A DNA stretch of 64,000 nt from Morchella semilibera (taxonomy: Eukaryota; Ascomycota; Pezizomycetes; Pezizales; Morchellaceae), in NCBI GenBank assembly GCA_009192285.1, contig CM018607.1, positions 682,001-746,000 on the forward strand, written 5' to 3'. Each line of letters starts with the position of its first letter. Position 1 is the first letter of the stretch. A program made the position numbers and the translations under genes. This document shows, in pieces, positions 1 to 10,730 of this stretch. Under the pieces are notes generated by a model. It was not told the origin of the DNA and did not search any database. It was given only the letters and a program-made list of their open reading frames with translations.

Positions 1-524
1 TGGGCCTCTGGTCTGGGGCCAAAAAAAAGATATTAGTGGTATATTGATGCCTAGTGGGGTTTGCGATGTCCTACTAAATTACCCCTCGTTAAGAAATTTC
101 GAGGTTAATCTCGGAGATAGTCTCGAGGCACCTCGTCTCGCAGCAGGCTGGCTGGTTTCATCGGGCGTTGGAATAAAGTCTCGAGATAAATGACTTTAAA
201 CCTTTGTCCTTATTTGCATCATTAGATATTATAAGTCTTTTGGGGGGATAGGAGGTGTTAAGGGGCAGTGTGAACTCACCGTTTATTCAAATACTTCTCA
301 TCCGGGCAAAGAAAATATTTCCATTGAGATCACTAGTCAGAGATGACACGTTACGTATGGGCTGCTACATCCCCCCGGGTTTGAAAGTCTAGAGTTAAAC
401 TTGATTTCCGAAGACTCTGAAAGACTTTGAAAGACTTTGAAGAGGCGATCTATCAACCATCCATCTCACTCCGCAAAGACAGAAAACCCGATTCGGCGAG
501 AGACTGCCACTGACTCTCATATGA
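1..524. other. Intergenic, no gene seen
   Basis: I see no gene here. A short tandem repeat of the unit GAAAGACTTT lies near 410-443. The rest is unremarkable AT/GC-mixed sequence. Confidence 0.5.
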
Positions 525-845
525 TTAAGTTGTTCTGTGGTTGTTTCCGGCCATGAGGTCGCGTTGATAGGATGCAGTTAAGTCTGTGATGTCAAGGTGC
601 ACTGGAGCTCCTGGCCATTCTGGCTGAAGTTCAGCGGGTAAGAATTGGCTTTTGCCCTAACCCGGCCAAGATCCTACCGGCACTGCCAAGCCGCCAGCCC
701 ATATAGGCAAAGCTGTAATGACACTCATCAAGGCGTTCTGGAATACACCGTTGACAGTGCCGTTCACCACCGACTTCTCGGCGTAGATGAAGAAGTCTTT
801 CTGTATGGAACTGGCATTGTAGACGTTGATCATGTAGTTGACCAT
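525..845 (-). CDS. Small two-exon hypothetical protein
   Basis: Exon 1 is 678-845 and exon 2 is 525-623. They are joined across a 54-nt intron (624-677) with donor GTAGGA and acceptor TTCAG; both junctions are phase 0, and the stop is TAA at 525-527. The product is 88 aa. Support comes from codon use: nearly all codons in exon 1 end in C or G (AAC, TAC, ATC, GTC, TTC), unlike the flanking DNA. The ATG at 845 has a good context (AAAACATGG). The N-terminal half (VYNASS...FFIYAEK...VNG) recalls a family of small fungal proteins with an N-terminal YNxSxxxQxYxxFxExP-like stretch, but I cannot name it and this copy is short. There is no signal peptide; one hydrophobic stretch runs from ALMSV to AGGLAVP. 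The function is unknown. It could be a truncated relative of a longer protein. Confidence 0.55.
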
Positions 846-2633
846 GTTTTGAGTTGAGATTGTTAGTGGGAATTTTATCTGCGTAGTGTTCAATGGAGAA
901 GTAGATATAAGTCGATCGTTTGTGTGATCGAGGGTGGGATTAAACCTGAAGCATTGCTCTCTTGAAAAATGGATGATCGCAAGCAGAGTTCGTGTGTGAT
1001 AGGTGGAAGGAATTTAAACATGTTAGAGTTCTAGGTACTGCTACTACTATATCAGCGCTCTGTGGTGTGATTGGGATGGGAGAGATGATAATAGAGTCTT
1101 TCATCCCACAGTTGAAGGTTATATACATGAAAAGACCTAACCCTGAATTTTAGATATGGCGCTGCGCGTGACATGTCGGTATTTCAGCTGGAGTAATCTT
1201 GGCTACTCCGAATGCTCTTGATCCAGTTAGAGTACTGGAATCCAGTCATTTTATGGCTGGAGACAGCATCTTAGCCGCAACTCTGTAATGAAAGGGTATG
1301 AATGGAAATGGGTATAATACACTAGCTGTTCCACTTCACCAGGTCTTGGCGCTTTTTACATAGAAAAATAGATACTTGTAAGTGGCATTGCTAACAACTT
1401 TTCAACCAGAAGATATCAAAATACTTGAGATCAAACTCTTACCATACCTATACCTGCAATTCGATCTCATAGATTTTTTATATCTTGTCTGGTTGAAAGG
1501 TTATTCGCGGTGCAATTTATGCCACCTTTAAGGCGAGCCGCGCCATATATGAATTACCCCGAGAGAAGAGTGAGTCCCGTCATGATATTGGCTCTTTCAC
1601 GTGTGTTCTTTCCTCCATTTGGCTTGTACATACGAACCCCGGTCATTTTACCTCGAAATCCATCCTTCAACCTTCCAGTGAGTGTGGATTATGAAAAACT
1701 ATAATATGAGATCAAAATTACTACTATATATAGCTAGTGCATTTCCAAATCGCCTGAAAACCTTTCCCACTACCGCCAACGCACTAAAAGACAACCCAAA
1801 CAGGACTGCCTACATATTAGGATTCCGGGGGTTGATAATTTGGTCCAGCCCTGCTCTGGGCACGAATCAAGGCTTGCTAACCTAAGGCTACCCCGTACCA
1901 CAAAGACCAATAATCGTCCCCTTTCCAACTATTTATCTCAGCCTTGAAGAAGCGATTGTCAGCGCGCATCATATCTGATCACTCGGCGTCACATTCTGTC
2001 ACTCGGTTCAATGTCTCGAAACGCCGAGATTGTACGTTGTTGATTGATTGATAACTCAGAACACCGAAATTGTCGTTGTTATTGATTCGTTATGTAGTTG
2101 CATAATTATATAACGTAATACCGACAGATAGAGCGAATGGTTAAGTAAAATATCGACAGGCTGACATTGGCTGATTTATTTATTAAGTGATCATGAATGC
2201 AGGGTAGACTGCCGCGCTTGGTCGTGGAGCAAGAAAAATGAGGCATGACATCCGCTCTGACATTCCAAACAGCTGCAGCTGTATCAATAGGCTACATGTA
2301 GTACTGTATGGATTATTGCACAGGGTATTGCACTTAACTGACTTCCCTTGATGGCTCCAGCTATGGCTGGTAATTAATAGTTATGCGTATCTAATGGAGG
2401 GTTCTGGGTTGATATCCGCTAAGGAATTCCAGAAAACCTCAAAAAATAGTTACCACAGTAGCATTAGCTAAGTACATGTATCTACCATTCCATTGCCCCT
2501 GTCGTCATTCTTCTTCGCCGCAGCTAGCCCCGAGGCTTACTCATCCTTCCACACACACGTACTTGAACGTGTATTAATTGTATATATAGCAAGAGATGTC
2601 TAAAGTTCAACCTACAGCAATCTTAGAAAGAGG

Positions 2634-2736
2634 TAGTCTCGTTCCCAGACCCAATCGGTATTTTTTTATTGTGGTGTGCAATGCCGGAATGTTAGCATCT
2701 CCAACCACACCAAAATAGGGGATGGGCACGAGACTA
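2634..2736. mobile_element. MITE with 9-bp target duplication (MULE-like)
   Basis: Terminal inverted repeats start TAGTCTCGTTCCCA at the left and read TAGTCTCGTGCCCA from the right. The 103-bp element is flanked on both sides by the identical 9-mer AGAAAGAGG (2625-2633 and 2737-2745). A 9-bp duplication is typical of Mutator-like elements. There is no coding capacity. A second copy of one end, 36 nt with 2 mismatches, lies at 26399-26434, which shows that this is a dispersed family. Confidence 0.8.
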
Positions 2737-3903
2737 AGAAAGAGGCGTATTAACCAACACATAAATCCACTACAAGGCTGAGTGTTCCGCTGTCGTTGTC
2801 GAGCAGGGGGTGGTGGTAGCCCCTAACCCGTAGGATCTTAGTAAGAAGTAGCATGGGTACATGTGATAGTGAAGGTGTAGTTACCCCCAGCCCCTCTTCC
2901 ACGTGACTAATCCCACTTTGTCGTCACTCCTACTAACCTCTGCTCCCTTACCTTTTCGGAAACGGAGCACTTCATCTCCAGACCTCATTCCATATCAGGT
3001 TTTGCCTGTGATGCTATATAATTACTAAGTATTAGGGATCTTGTTGTAGGTAATCTAATATTAGGATTATTAATTTACTAGCCGACCAAGGCCTCTTCCG
3101 ACAGTGGGCCCTCTAAGCAGTACACTCGTATCTATGTAGCGCTTCTGGACATGGTGCTTAAGTTACGCATCAGCCTAAGCCCTTACGTCTTAGTTGTTGT
3201 TAACCCGTGACAATGCATGTATATATAGCGAGGCGTGGCAGGGCTGGGAGCTTTAGCAGCAATAGGATACCGGATTCCATAAAAGTCTTTCTATAAACAT
3301 CGACTAAGTGGTCGACGGTTGTAGGAACATTTGGGCGCCAGGGCGACTGCCCTTCACTCACTAGCCAGAAGCTGAGAATGACCTCTATATCTAATTAAAT
3401 CCCATCCCACGCCCAGAGTCCCTACGGCATGAAGATTTCCCTGCTTGATTCCCCTGCCAGATACCGGTAAAAAAAAAAGGCTTATCTTCCAGTGCGAAAA
3501 GCGAAGTCTCCTTATTCTAAAGGCGCGATGTTCCGTCTCTCGGATGATTCGTCGGTCAAAAATAGGTACCGCGAAGTAATTTGGGAGTTAGGCCGTGGCC
3601 ACGTGAGAATAAATTATAAAACTCAAATCATCAGGAGATATACAATCCCTGCTTCCGGCGAGGAAAATCTTTGGTCTAGCAAGCGAGCGACATGAGTTGG
3701 GGTAATAAAATACAGGGAATATCCTACAATATTATATTGAGTGTAGGTAGGAAATGTGGGAATCATTTTGTCTACACAAGTTGGTCAATCATTCAGGAAA
3801 CCAAGCTACGTAGCTACCCGGCAAAGCGGTAGGTTATGAAGGTTCTAAGTTTCCTTAATTTAAGCTGGGATATATTTGTGATCAGTCGTCAGGATAAATA
3901 CAT

Positions 3904-4018
3904 GTACAGCGACAGGTAATAAGTGATGGAACGCCCTGAGGTACAAACACCAAATGTTGGTGGCGTTTTACCAAAACAGGCATCACTGTGTTCCATCACT
4001 TATTACCTACCGCTGTAC
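3904..4018. mobile_element. Short inverted-repeat (hairpin) element
   Basis: Arms of 29 nt (3904-3932 and 3990-4018) start GTACAGCG and match in 27 of 29 positions. They enclose a 57-nt core. I see no clear target-site duplication. It could be a small MITE or a structured RNA/DNA hairpin, with no coding capacity. Confidence 0.6.
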
Positions 4019-4569
4019 TTACCAACTACGTATACATGTAAGTAAAAGAATCGAACCAGTCTCAACGTATGTTTGTGTAGGCTATTGAATGTTGAAGACG
4101 GCGATGTGTGGGGAGGTTTAATTTGCCTTTGGTTATTGGTTTTGATTTTGGTTTTGTTATTTGTTTATTTCTTTATCGACGAGGTGGATTATACCCTACC
4201 TCCGGAGAGCAGGAGGTTATGAAGTATCAATCAGTCAATCAATTAACGTATGTTTGTGTGTGACTGGTTACTGTCAGAACCTGGGTGCCTTGTGTTTTGC
4301 ATACTGCATGCATGCATATAGCCTTGTATACCACCGAATCTATTCACTTACAGTACCAAAAATGGGCAGAATTAGAATGATTCTATAAAAATACGGTATT
4401 GATGCGGTATCCATATGGTAATCTAGTTACGATGCTGGTTTGGACGTACCGGTATCCTTGACAATACCGTAGCCCTACGGTTACATTTTTACCCCTACTT
4501 CCGAGACTGTACTTAAGATGTACTTTCTACTTAAAGACCAAGGCAGACTAGAGGCTCAAAAGCAGGTAC

Positions 4570-4720
4570 ATTAAGTACATGTACATATACGTGATGTAGT
4601 TGCCTACATGTAGCTAGATCATATACAGTACGTACTCTATCTCATGTACATGTATGTACATGTATGTATGTAGTTACCGTGATAACATGTGCATGTAATT
4701 ACATGTACATACATACAAGT
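4570..4720. repeat. Dense TACATGTA/ATGTAC repeat patch
   Basis: Overlapping ATGTAC and TACATGTA palindromes recur at very short spacing through this 150-bp patch, for example at 4576-4583 and 4605-4612, with several more between 4640 and 4715. The same octamer recurs throughout the intergenic DNA of the window. Confidence 0.7.
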
Positions 4721-4789
4721 TTTGATGCGTTGCCAAGGAGATGTTTCCACAAATGGGGGGCTCATAAACTACAACGACACAAACAAAAG

Positions 4790-4875
4790 CATCGTGGCGT
4801 GGCCTAGTGGTAATACACTGGGCTTCGTCATATGACCACGACAGGTTCAAACCCTGGTGGGAGCAGTGATGAGAA
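4790..4875 (+). ncRNA. tRNA-like Pol III element (possible SINE head)
   Basis: A canonical internal A box (TGGCCTAGTGG, 4800-4810) and B box (GGTTCAAACCC, 4844-4854) lie at tRNA-like spacing. The flanks CATCGTG and AGTGATG can pair as an imperfect acceptor-like stem. The D-arm and anticodon arm do not fold well, so this is not a normal tRNA gene. It is more likely a tRNA pseudogene or a tRNA-derived SINE. Confidence 0.4.
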
Positions 4876-6073
4876 AGCCCAACATGGTAGCGACGCTCTT
4901 GAGGGATGAGTACTTCTTCACGTAAGTCTTTTGTTGCCGGCTTTTTTATCATTTAATTTGACCGCGAGTTGTAAATTTTAGTAGACAAATCCTCTCTCTA
5001 CGGTACGTACATGTAGTTATGGGGGCCTTCGGCACCCTCCGTTCCCGCCAGCTAGACATTTCATATGGCGGCCTTCGGCGGCTTTGGTGTTGTCGTGCTT
5101 AGTCAATAATACCCCGTCACCCTCAACCAATAAGGTTGCGGGGCGCAAAAGGATGTAATCTAGTACATAGTAGAAGATAGTAGATGTGGTAGGGATCTAA
5201 ATACATGTATCCTTGATTACCCCAGGATACGTACGACGTACCCCGAAGAACTCGATCAGCCGATTTTGCTGTAAACAGGGGTATCTACATGTATCTTATC
5301 AGATTCTTCAGACTTTAGGTGAACCCCCGGTACTCGGATCTTGCACCTGTCGAGTACTACCGCCGCTAAAATGCCCCTGGAATTTAGCCTGTACCTTAAA
5401 AGATCTTTCCGGTTTACCAGCTCAACTACATATGTACATCATCTCATCATCAACCAAATATAGGTACGTTGTTATACATCACAGCCACATCAAGCCTCTC
5501 CTTAATTAAAACAATGTACTTACAGCTATAGGTCCGATGAGTGCTATAAACTAGCCTCATTCAATACGCATATCACCAATTCCAGCGCGCCCACAGTTCA
5601 GCTCCGTGTCGGTTTTCCATGGGACCCTTGTAATATTGTTATTCGAATTCCAGCCAAAAGAGAGTCACTAGATGCCTTCAGATGAGAATCTTACAGCATG
5701 TCGTGAAGGTCACTTTTAGCTTAACCGTTTGAACCTGCAGGTCACAGCTGCAGAATTCGGGCCCGGATATTTGGGTATACCAGGGAAAGGATAGATATGT
5801 ATGTACATGCATACAATTTATTCGAATGCTAGATCGGCTGCATGTAAGTTATAATCGCCAAGCTAGGTAATAATACATGCCAACCTTCAGTTAACTTGAA
5901 GGGCCACTAAGTTTAATCTATACTGGTCCGCCTCGGACCTACCGAAGCTCAAAGCTTATGATAACAAGCACTCCGCCACCGCACGTTCCTGAGCTGAATC
6001 CTGAGATCCCTCCCCTGAAATTTGGTCGGCCCGGCCGATGAAAGTCTGGGCCTGGCCCGAATAGACCATTTAA

Positions 6074-6605
6074 CCCTGTGGTACAAGCGGCCCACCCGTG
6101 TGGTTTGACTTAAACCCACAAAGTTGTTTAAATAAACCACAAAAGTGTTTAATTAAACCACACTTGATAAACCGTAGTTGTTTTATTAAACCATAAACAA
6201 TTTAATACTTCATCTCAAACACAAAAGTCTACCTCCCTCATCACTTTTTTCTCCCTTTTTTTTTTTCTGTATCCAAGTTTATATGGGACAACCATTGCTA
6301 GCATAAATATAAATTCCGCAAAATATGGTTTGCGGACATGGAGTAGTATAATAGATATAGGTAAATGTTTGGACAGTACTAGTGTCAATAGTTCAAGCAG
6401 GAGATGTGCGGTTTAATTAAACTCTATGGTTTAACTAAACACCTGAGTGGTTCAAATAAACAACTTTATGGCTTAATTAAACTCGAGCTCTGTTTTTTAT
6501 TTACTATGTCCAGCAGTGGTTTAATTAAACCAAATTGTTCAAATAAACACCTCCTACATAGTTTAGTTATAGTTAAACCACGGTTTTTCTTTGTACCACG
6601 GGGTA
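6074..6605. mobile_element. TTAA-flanked inverted-repeat element with TTTAATTAAA array
   Basis: The left end reads CCCTGTGGTACAA directly after TTAA (6070-6073). The right end, reversed, reads CCCCGTGGTACAA, lying two bases in from TTAA (6606-6609). Inside, each half carries several units of the type GGTTTAATTAAACC or GTGTTTAATTAAAC (about 6100-6205 and 6405-6585). TTAA flanks recall piggyBac-type elements, but TTAA is common in AT-rich DNA and the ends differ by a 2-bp offset, so the class is tentative. Confidence 0.45.
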
Positions 6606-7747
6606 TTAACATGAGGACCGGTCATAGAAGAAATAAAGTATTTTCTAGCAGTGATGGTGGTCCTTGTCTGCACAACCGATCTCTCCCCACTACCGAATAT
6701 CGGCGACTCCAGGTCTCAGGTTAATTGGCCCATATATTATCTTTGTTAACCTGTCTAAAATATCGCCCGACCCGGCTAGCTTGGCCCATCGCCCATATAT
6801 CTGGATTGGTCTGGCCCGTATATCTGTCAGCCAATCAAAAACCTAATTGGGATATACCGAACGCCTAGCTCTTGCTTACTATACCTGGCTATAGTGGCTA
6901 TATTACGGTACTGGTGTTAATTAACGGTAGTTGATCTCGGGTATATAAGAATAATAGCTACCAGTGTAGCGGGTTCCTGATCTGCAGGAAACTTGTGTGC
7001 CGAAATTCCAAACCTACGCATTTGCATCTGTTTGTAACGAAGTGCGCGCCCAGGGATCATGGTGGCCCAAGTTGCGGGCAATCTTGCATAGATCTGCTGT
7101 GTCGGGGCACCCGAATATATACTGAGAGACAAGGTATCAAAGAATTCTAGAACGAGTACTGCCCGGCCCTGGGACGTAACCGGTAGCATTGGCGCGCGGC
7201 CTCATACCAACATATCGAAATCAATACAGAAGTAGCTCCGAAGGGAACTAGGCCATGGATACCGCAACGTATAGTCTCGGCAGTGCAGGATATGCGGTTA
7301 TAATTCCACGTCCCAATTAATTACCGCGTCGGTCCACTCCTGGGGGAACTGGTCTATGCATACCGCACAATTACGAAAACAAGAAATTGTTGTGGTACTT
7401 TCTTCAATCGAAGAATTGGAGTCTCGTTCAGAAACACTATCTGCTCAGCCTGGCCGCTTAGAACGGTCAACTAAACATTTCAGATGCTCAGGTTCAGCTA
7501 GAAACACGACTGTTACCTATTCCATGCAGATTTTCGGGCCTAGACGGAGCCGGGAAGGCCGAAGGTATTGTACGCCGGGCGCCACGCTGTGGTATGGATG
7601 GGTTATATGAAAGTTCCTAGTAGTTCTCTATATCTGGAAGGTAGAGCTGGTCATATGTAAAGGAGCCCTGTTTATCATGCATATCATTCTACAATCTCAA
7701 CAGGTCCTGATATATATCGAGTGTCAATAAAAACAATCTGGCTCTCA

Positions 7748-7755
7748 TATAAATA
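7748..7755 (+). promoter_or_regulatory. TATA box (TATAAATA)
   Basis: A perfect TATAAATA lies about 120 nt upstream of the ATG at 7874 and is followed by a pyrimidine run. This placement is normal for a fungal core promoter and supports the small gene downstream. Confidence 0.45.
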
Positions 7756-7873
7756 AGCCATAAAGATACAGATATCCTTTTTTTTTCAATTGATTCAACC
7801 TTCCGACTCCCAGAAGCCCAAAAAGATCGTGGAACAAAAAGTCTAATACACCGTACTATCCTTCAAATCATAT

Positions 7874-8143
7874 ATGGCCTCCACGAACGCCTCGGACCCC
7901 GTCGAGCCTACCTCAGCTGCCCCCACCGCCGAAGAGAATCCTCAAAACAATAACGACATCGCTAGGTCCTCCATTGAAGTACCGACCAGTACATGTAGGT
8001 TTAGATTCCACCGTTTTCTCTTTCGCGGAATACTAATGTTGTTAGGGCCATGGGCTACATTTGTATACATACCTAGCCCGATGCTAGAGAGATTTCTTCA
8101 GCAGGGTTTAAGTGATGATCCTGTTGTTGTGTTTAGAGGATAG
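7874..8143 (+). CDS. Small hypothetical protein, probably with one intron
   Basis: The uninterrupted ORF encodes 89 aa. The first 38 codons are strongly coding-like (C/G-ending; Ala, Pro, Thr and Glu-rich). Codon quality then drops exactly at a GTACAT donor (7989). A good branch site (TACTAAT) and a TTGTTAG acceptor (ending 8045) follow. Removing this 57-nt intron keeps the frame and gives a 70-aa protein ending VVVFRG. Unspliced, the extra segment would add an Arg/Phe-rich stretch and part of a hydrophobic segment. I do not recognise the protein. A TATA box lies about 120 nt upstream. The putative donor overlaps one of the TACATGTA palindromes. Confidence 0.45.
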   Translation: MASTNASDPVEPTSAAPTAEENPQNNNDIARSSIEVPTSTCRFRFHRFLFRGILMLLGPWATFVYIPSPMLERFLQQGLSDDPVVVFRG

Positions 8144-10139
8144 GGGTGGGCGGTGTGGATATAATGGCTTTTTATGTTAAATATATGACAGTTAACTTGT
8201 CAACTATACTACATGTATATGTTGCTGTGGATATAGGCTCTATAATATGTAATGCATGTATCTCTAGATCTTCGTCATGCTTGTATGGAATGCACCAACA
8301 TGCGTCGGTGGCCGAGTGTGTCCTGTATATGCGCATTTTCCAAGACCTCTTTTGATATGAGTATATATATAGACAACAACCGATTCCAAAGACAACTTTA
8401 AAGAAGTATAATGCCATAGAGTCAGCTATATGGACTGCATTACGTGTAAATAGGGAGCTGCCACTAGCTCTTCCTAATGAATCCTAACAGTGGGATGTCC
8501 CAGAGATACTCTAGTCAAACGGAAAGCCAAACTAGTTTTATTTAGCCACTCTACCAAGATATAGCATCTCCTACCCTGTGCGTGTACGTGCGCACCCGCC
8601 GGACTCCTGCACCAGCAGTGCCAGCGCCAGGACCGAGCTAGATCTATAGATCCGATCCGTGACCGGCCTGTGCACGCACGCACGTGCACCGGATCTTACC
8701 TGTCGAGTGAAACTCCAGTTGAAATCGGAACGGGTGGTCAGGGCCCGCGGTTGTTCCACCACGGGTTGATCTGACTCGGCCGAAGCCGAGCGCCCGGAGG
8801 CCTTAGCTTAGATTGACCTAGCTTCCCCCCCCCCCCGGTGCTTAGGGTCTTGGATTACCGGTGGCGGCGTCATGGATTGTCACTCGCACTGGATAATCAC
8901 CCCGGGCAACTTCGCTAACGGTCCAGTCCTGGACTGCATCCGACTAAATCAATAGGACTAGAGTGGACTATGGACTGCGTGCAACCAAGGCTTTGGACTG
9001 TGGGACGGTGCAGGTAATAAAATTAGTTGTGAAGAGGTTTGTGGGTTTGGTTTTGGAGTTATACACGAATTACATCTCCATCTATCTTTAATAACTCCGT
9101 TTCTATCTCTAGCTTGAATAACCATACTATGTTTCCAAACCCAACCTAGCTCCGAGTCTTTCCTTCGGCTTTTGCTGGGAGGCAGCTGGAGTTGTAGGAG
9201 CTCTTGTCAATTGATCGTCTCTGACTAACTGTATAGTATCGGCAACTGATGGCTCATAGGTTGGTTTGCCAATTGAACTATGATATTTTAATGAATGGCT
9301 TTGCAAAAAATTGTTTCTCTTAATATCAACTTTAGTATAAATCCGAAGCTCTTGAATTAATTTAAAATCAAAAATTCAGGAGAAGCCCCGCAGGTGTTAT
9401 ACACCTCACAAGTTATACACTATTCCATTTATGGTACCTGGGTTGGCATACTATGCCTAAAATATACTTATGCAGTCCACAGTCCGCAGTCCGTCCTCCA
9501 GCAGGACGGACTGTCTTGGCTGAAACACTGTAGTCCACCATAGTCCGTCCTACTTTTTGGACTACCTGGCTTGGCATAGTCGACTGCAGTCGACTGTAGT
9601 CGGACTGAACGACTGGCGGCGAACTTGGAGGTCATATAAATTGTCCAAATGGGGCGGGTGGTAGGGGTAGGGAGGTGTTCGAGATGAAGATGGAGTAGAG
9701 ATCAGGTTTGAGGTTTTGTTGAGATAGAGGTGGGCTCGGGGTGTTATTGTCGCGGGGCGTGGGGGGGTGAACTTTGTGTCCGCAGGATACGGCAAGGATA
9801 GCAGCGATAGTCACTCGTGGGGGCGACTTTGTAATAGAATATTTGTAGTATTGATAGATACGGAAGACGCTGCGTAAAGAGGAAGGAAAAGGAGGAAACA
9901 AAATAGAGGTGATTGCACAACTACAGCGGGGAAGAGTAGCTGTAAAATAGAAAGCCGAATATAACCTATTAACTACCTGTATACGTATTTACCTCTAGGA
10001 CAGACATTGAGATTTGTTCAATATGGGATATACATTTCTGCTTGGTACTATGTAAAATCACATCCAAGTACCTTTATAGGCAATACCTACTGTGGATGTG
10101 CAGAGCATACCTATGTACTTACCTGACCCCACCAAAGAA
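8144..10139. other. Intergenic; GGACT/AGTCC-rich clusters
   Basis: I see no convincing gene. Two clusters of GGACT/AGTCC pentamers occupy about 8924-9015 and 9476-9611, each with many copies in both orientations. Such clusters can be subterminal repeats of a DNA transposon, but I find no clean terminal inverted repeat or target duplication. A run of C lies near 8826-8837. Confidence 0.4.
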
Positions 10140-10730
10140 TCACAACTTCGATGCCTGCGGGCCAGAGTCAAACTTTAGGTGTTCCACCATACTCACAACC
10201 TCCTGCGTCTTCTTATCCTTAATGACCCCCACAATTGTCGCCAGCCTGCCCTCCGCCGCCACAACCCTCGACTCAACCACGAGCTCCGACCCCACCGGCG
10301 CCGGTCGTATAGTCGTGACACTCAAATTGCGCGTCACCCCACTACCTCAAGTCAGCTCCCCCGTCACCAAACAAACAGAAACAGAGACAGAAACAGCAAG
10401 CACTCACAGCAACTGCCAGAACCCCTTGCGCGCACGGGGGATCAACGCCGAGGTCGTGCACACGTCGAACAGCAGCGTCGCAGCGCCAACATGGAGGTTT
10501 CCATTGCGGTCGGCCAGCCGCGGGGTCACGGTGAGCTCAAACACGCACTCTGTGGGGCCGGCCGAGACGAGCTGGAGCTCCTCGCGGATCAACCGCTTGT
10601 CGAAGCGGCTGTAGGGGGTGTTTGTGAGGTGCGAGAGGAAGAGGGTGATGCGCTCGGAGGGGGTGAGGGTGGGGGCGAAGGTGAGGCCGCGGATTTCCTC
10701 GGCCGTGGATTCGGGGGGTGGGGGCGCCAT
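10140..10730 (-). CDS. Hotdog-fold acyl-CoA thioesterase (ACOT13/PaaI-like)
   Basis: Exon 1 (10408-10730) and exon 2 (10140-10341) flank a 66-nt intron with donor GTGAGT and acceptor TAG. The product is 174 aa, a normal size for a single-domain 4HBT protein. The long hotdog helix is visible as NLHVGAATLLFDVCTTSAL. The GFW motif follows, and after the splice come GVTRNLSVTTIRPAPVGSEL and a strand pair ending VEHLKFD, all typical of fungal PaaI/ACOT13-like thioesterases that hydrolyse acyl-CoA. The usual HGG at the helix start reads HVG here. There is no obvious targeting peptide. The ATG at 10730 is the only Met before the domain. The substrate cannot be inferred from sequence alone. Confidence 0.87.

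Larger units (their letters stand above)
846..7873. other. 7-kb gene desert with small repeats
   Basis: No ORF here has coding-like codon use or a recognisable product. The stretch contains a 103-bp inverted-repeat element (2634-2736), a hairpin element (3904-4018), a tRNA-like Pol III sequence (4790-4875), a dense patch of TACATGTA palindromes (about 4570-4720), and a 532-bp TTAA-flanked element packed with TTTAATTAAA motifs (6074-6605). Two near-copies of a 35-nt sequence sit at 2014-2095. Confidence 0.5.

Noticed and set aside
4045-4070. Minus-strand GGTTCGATTCT resembling a tRNA B box
   Set aside because: No A box at tRNA spacing and no clover-leaf.
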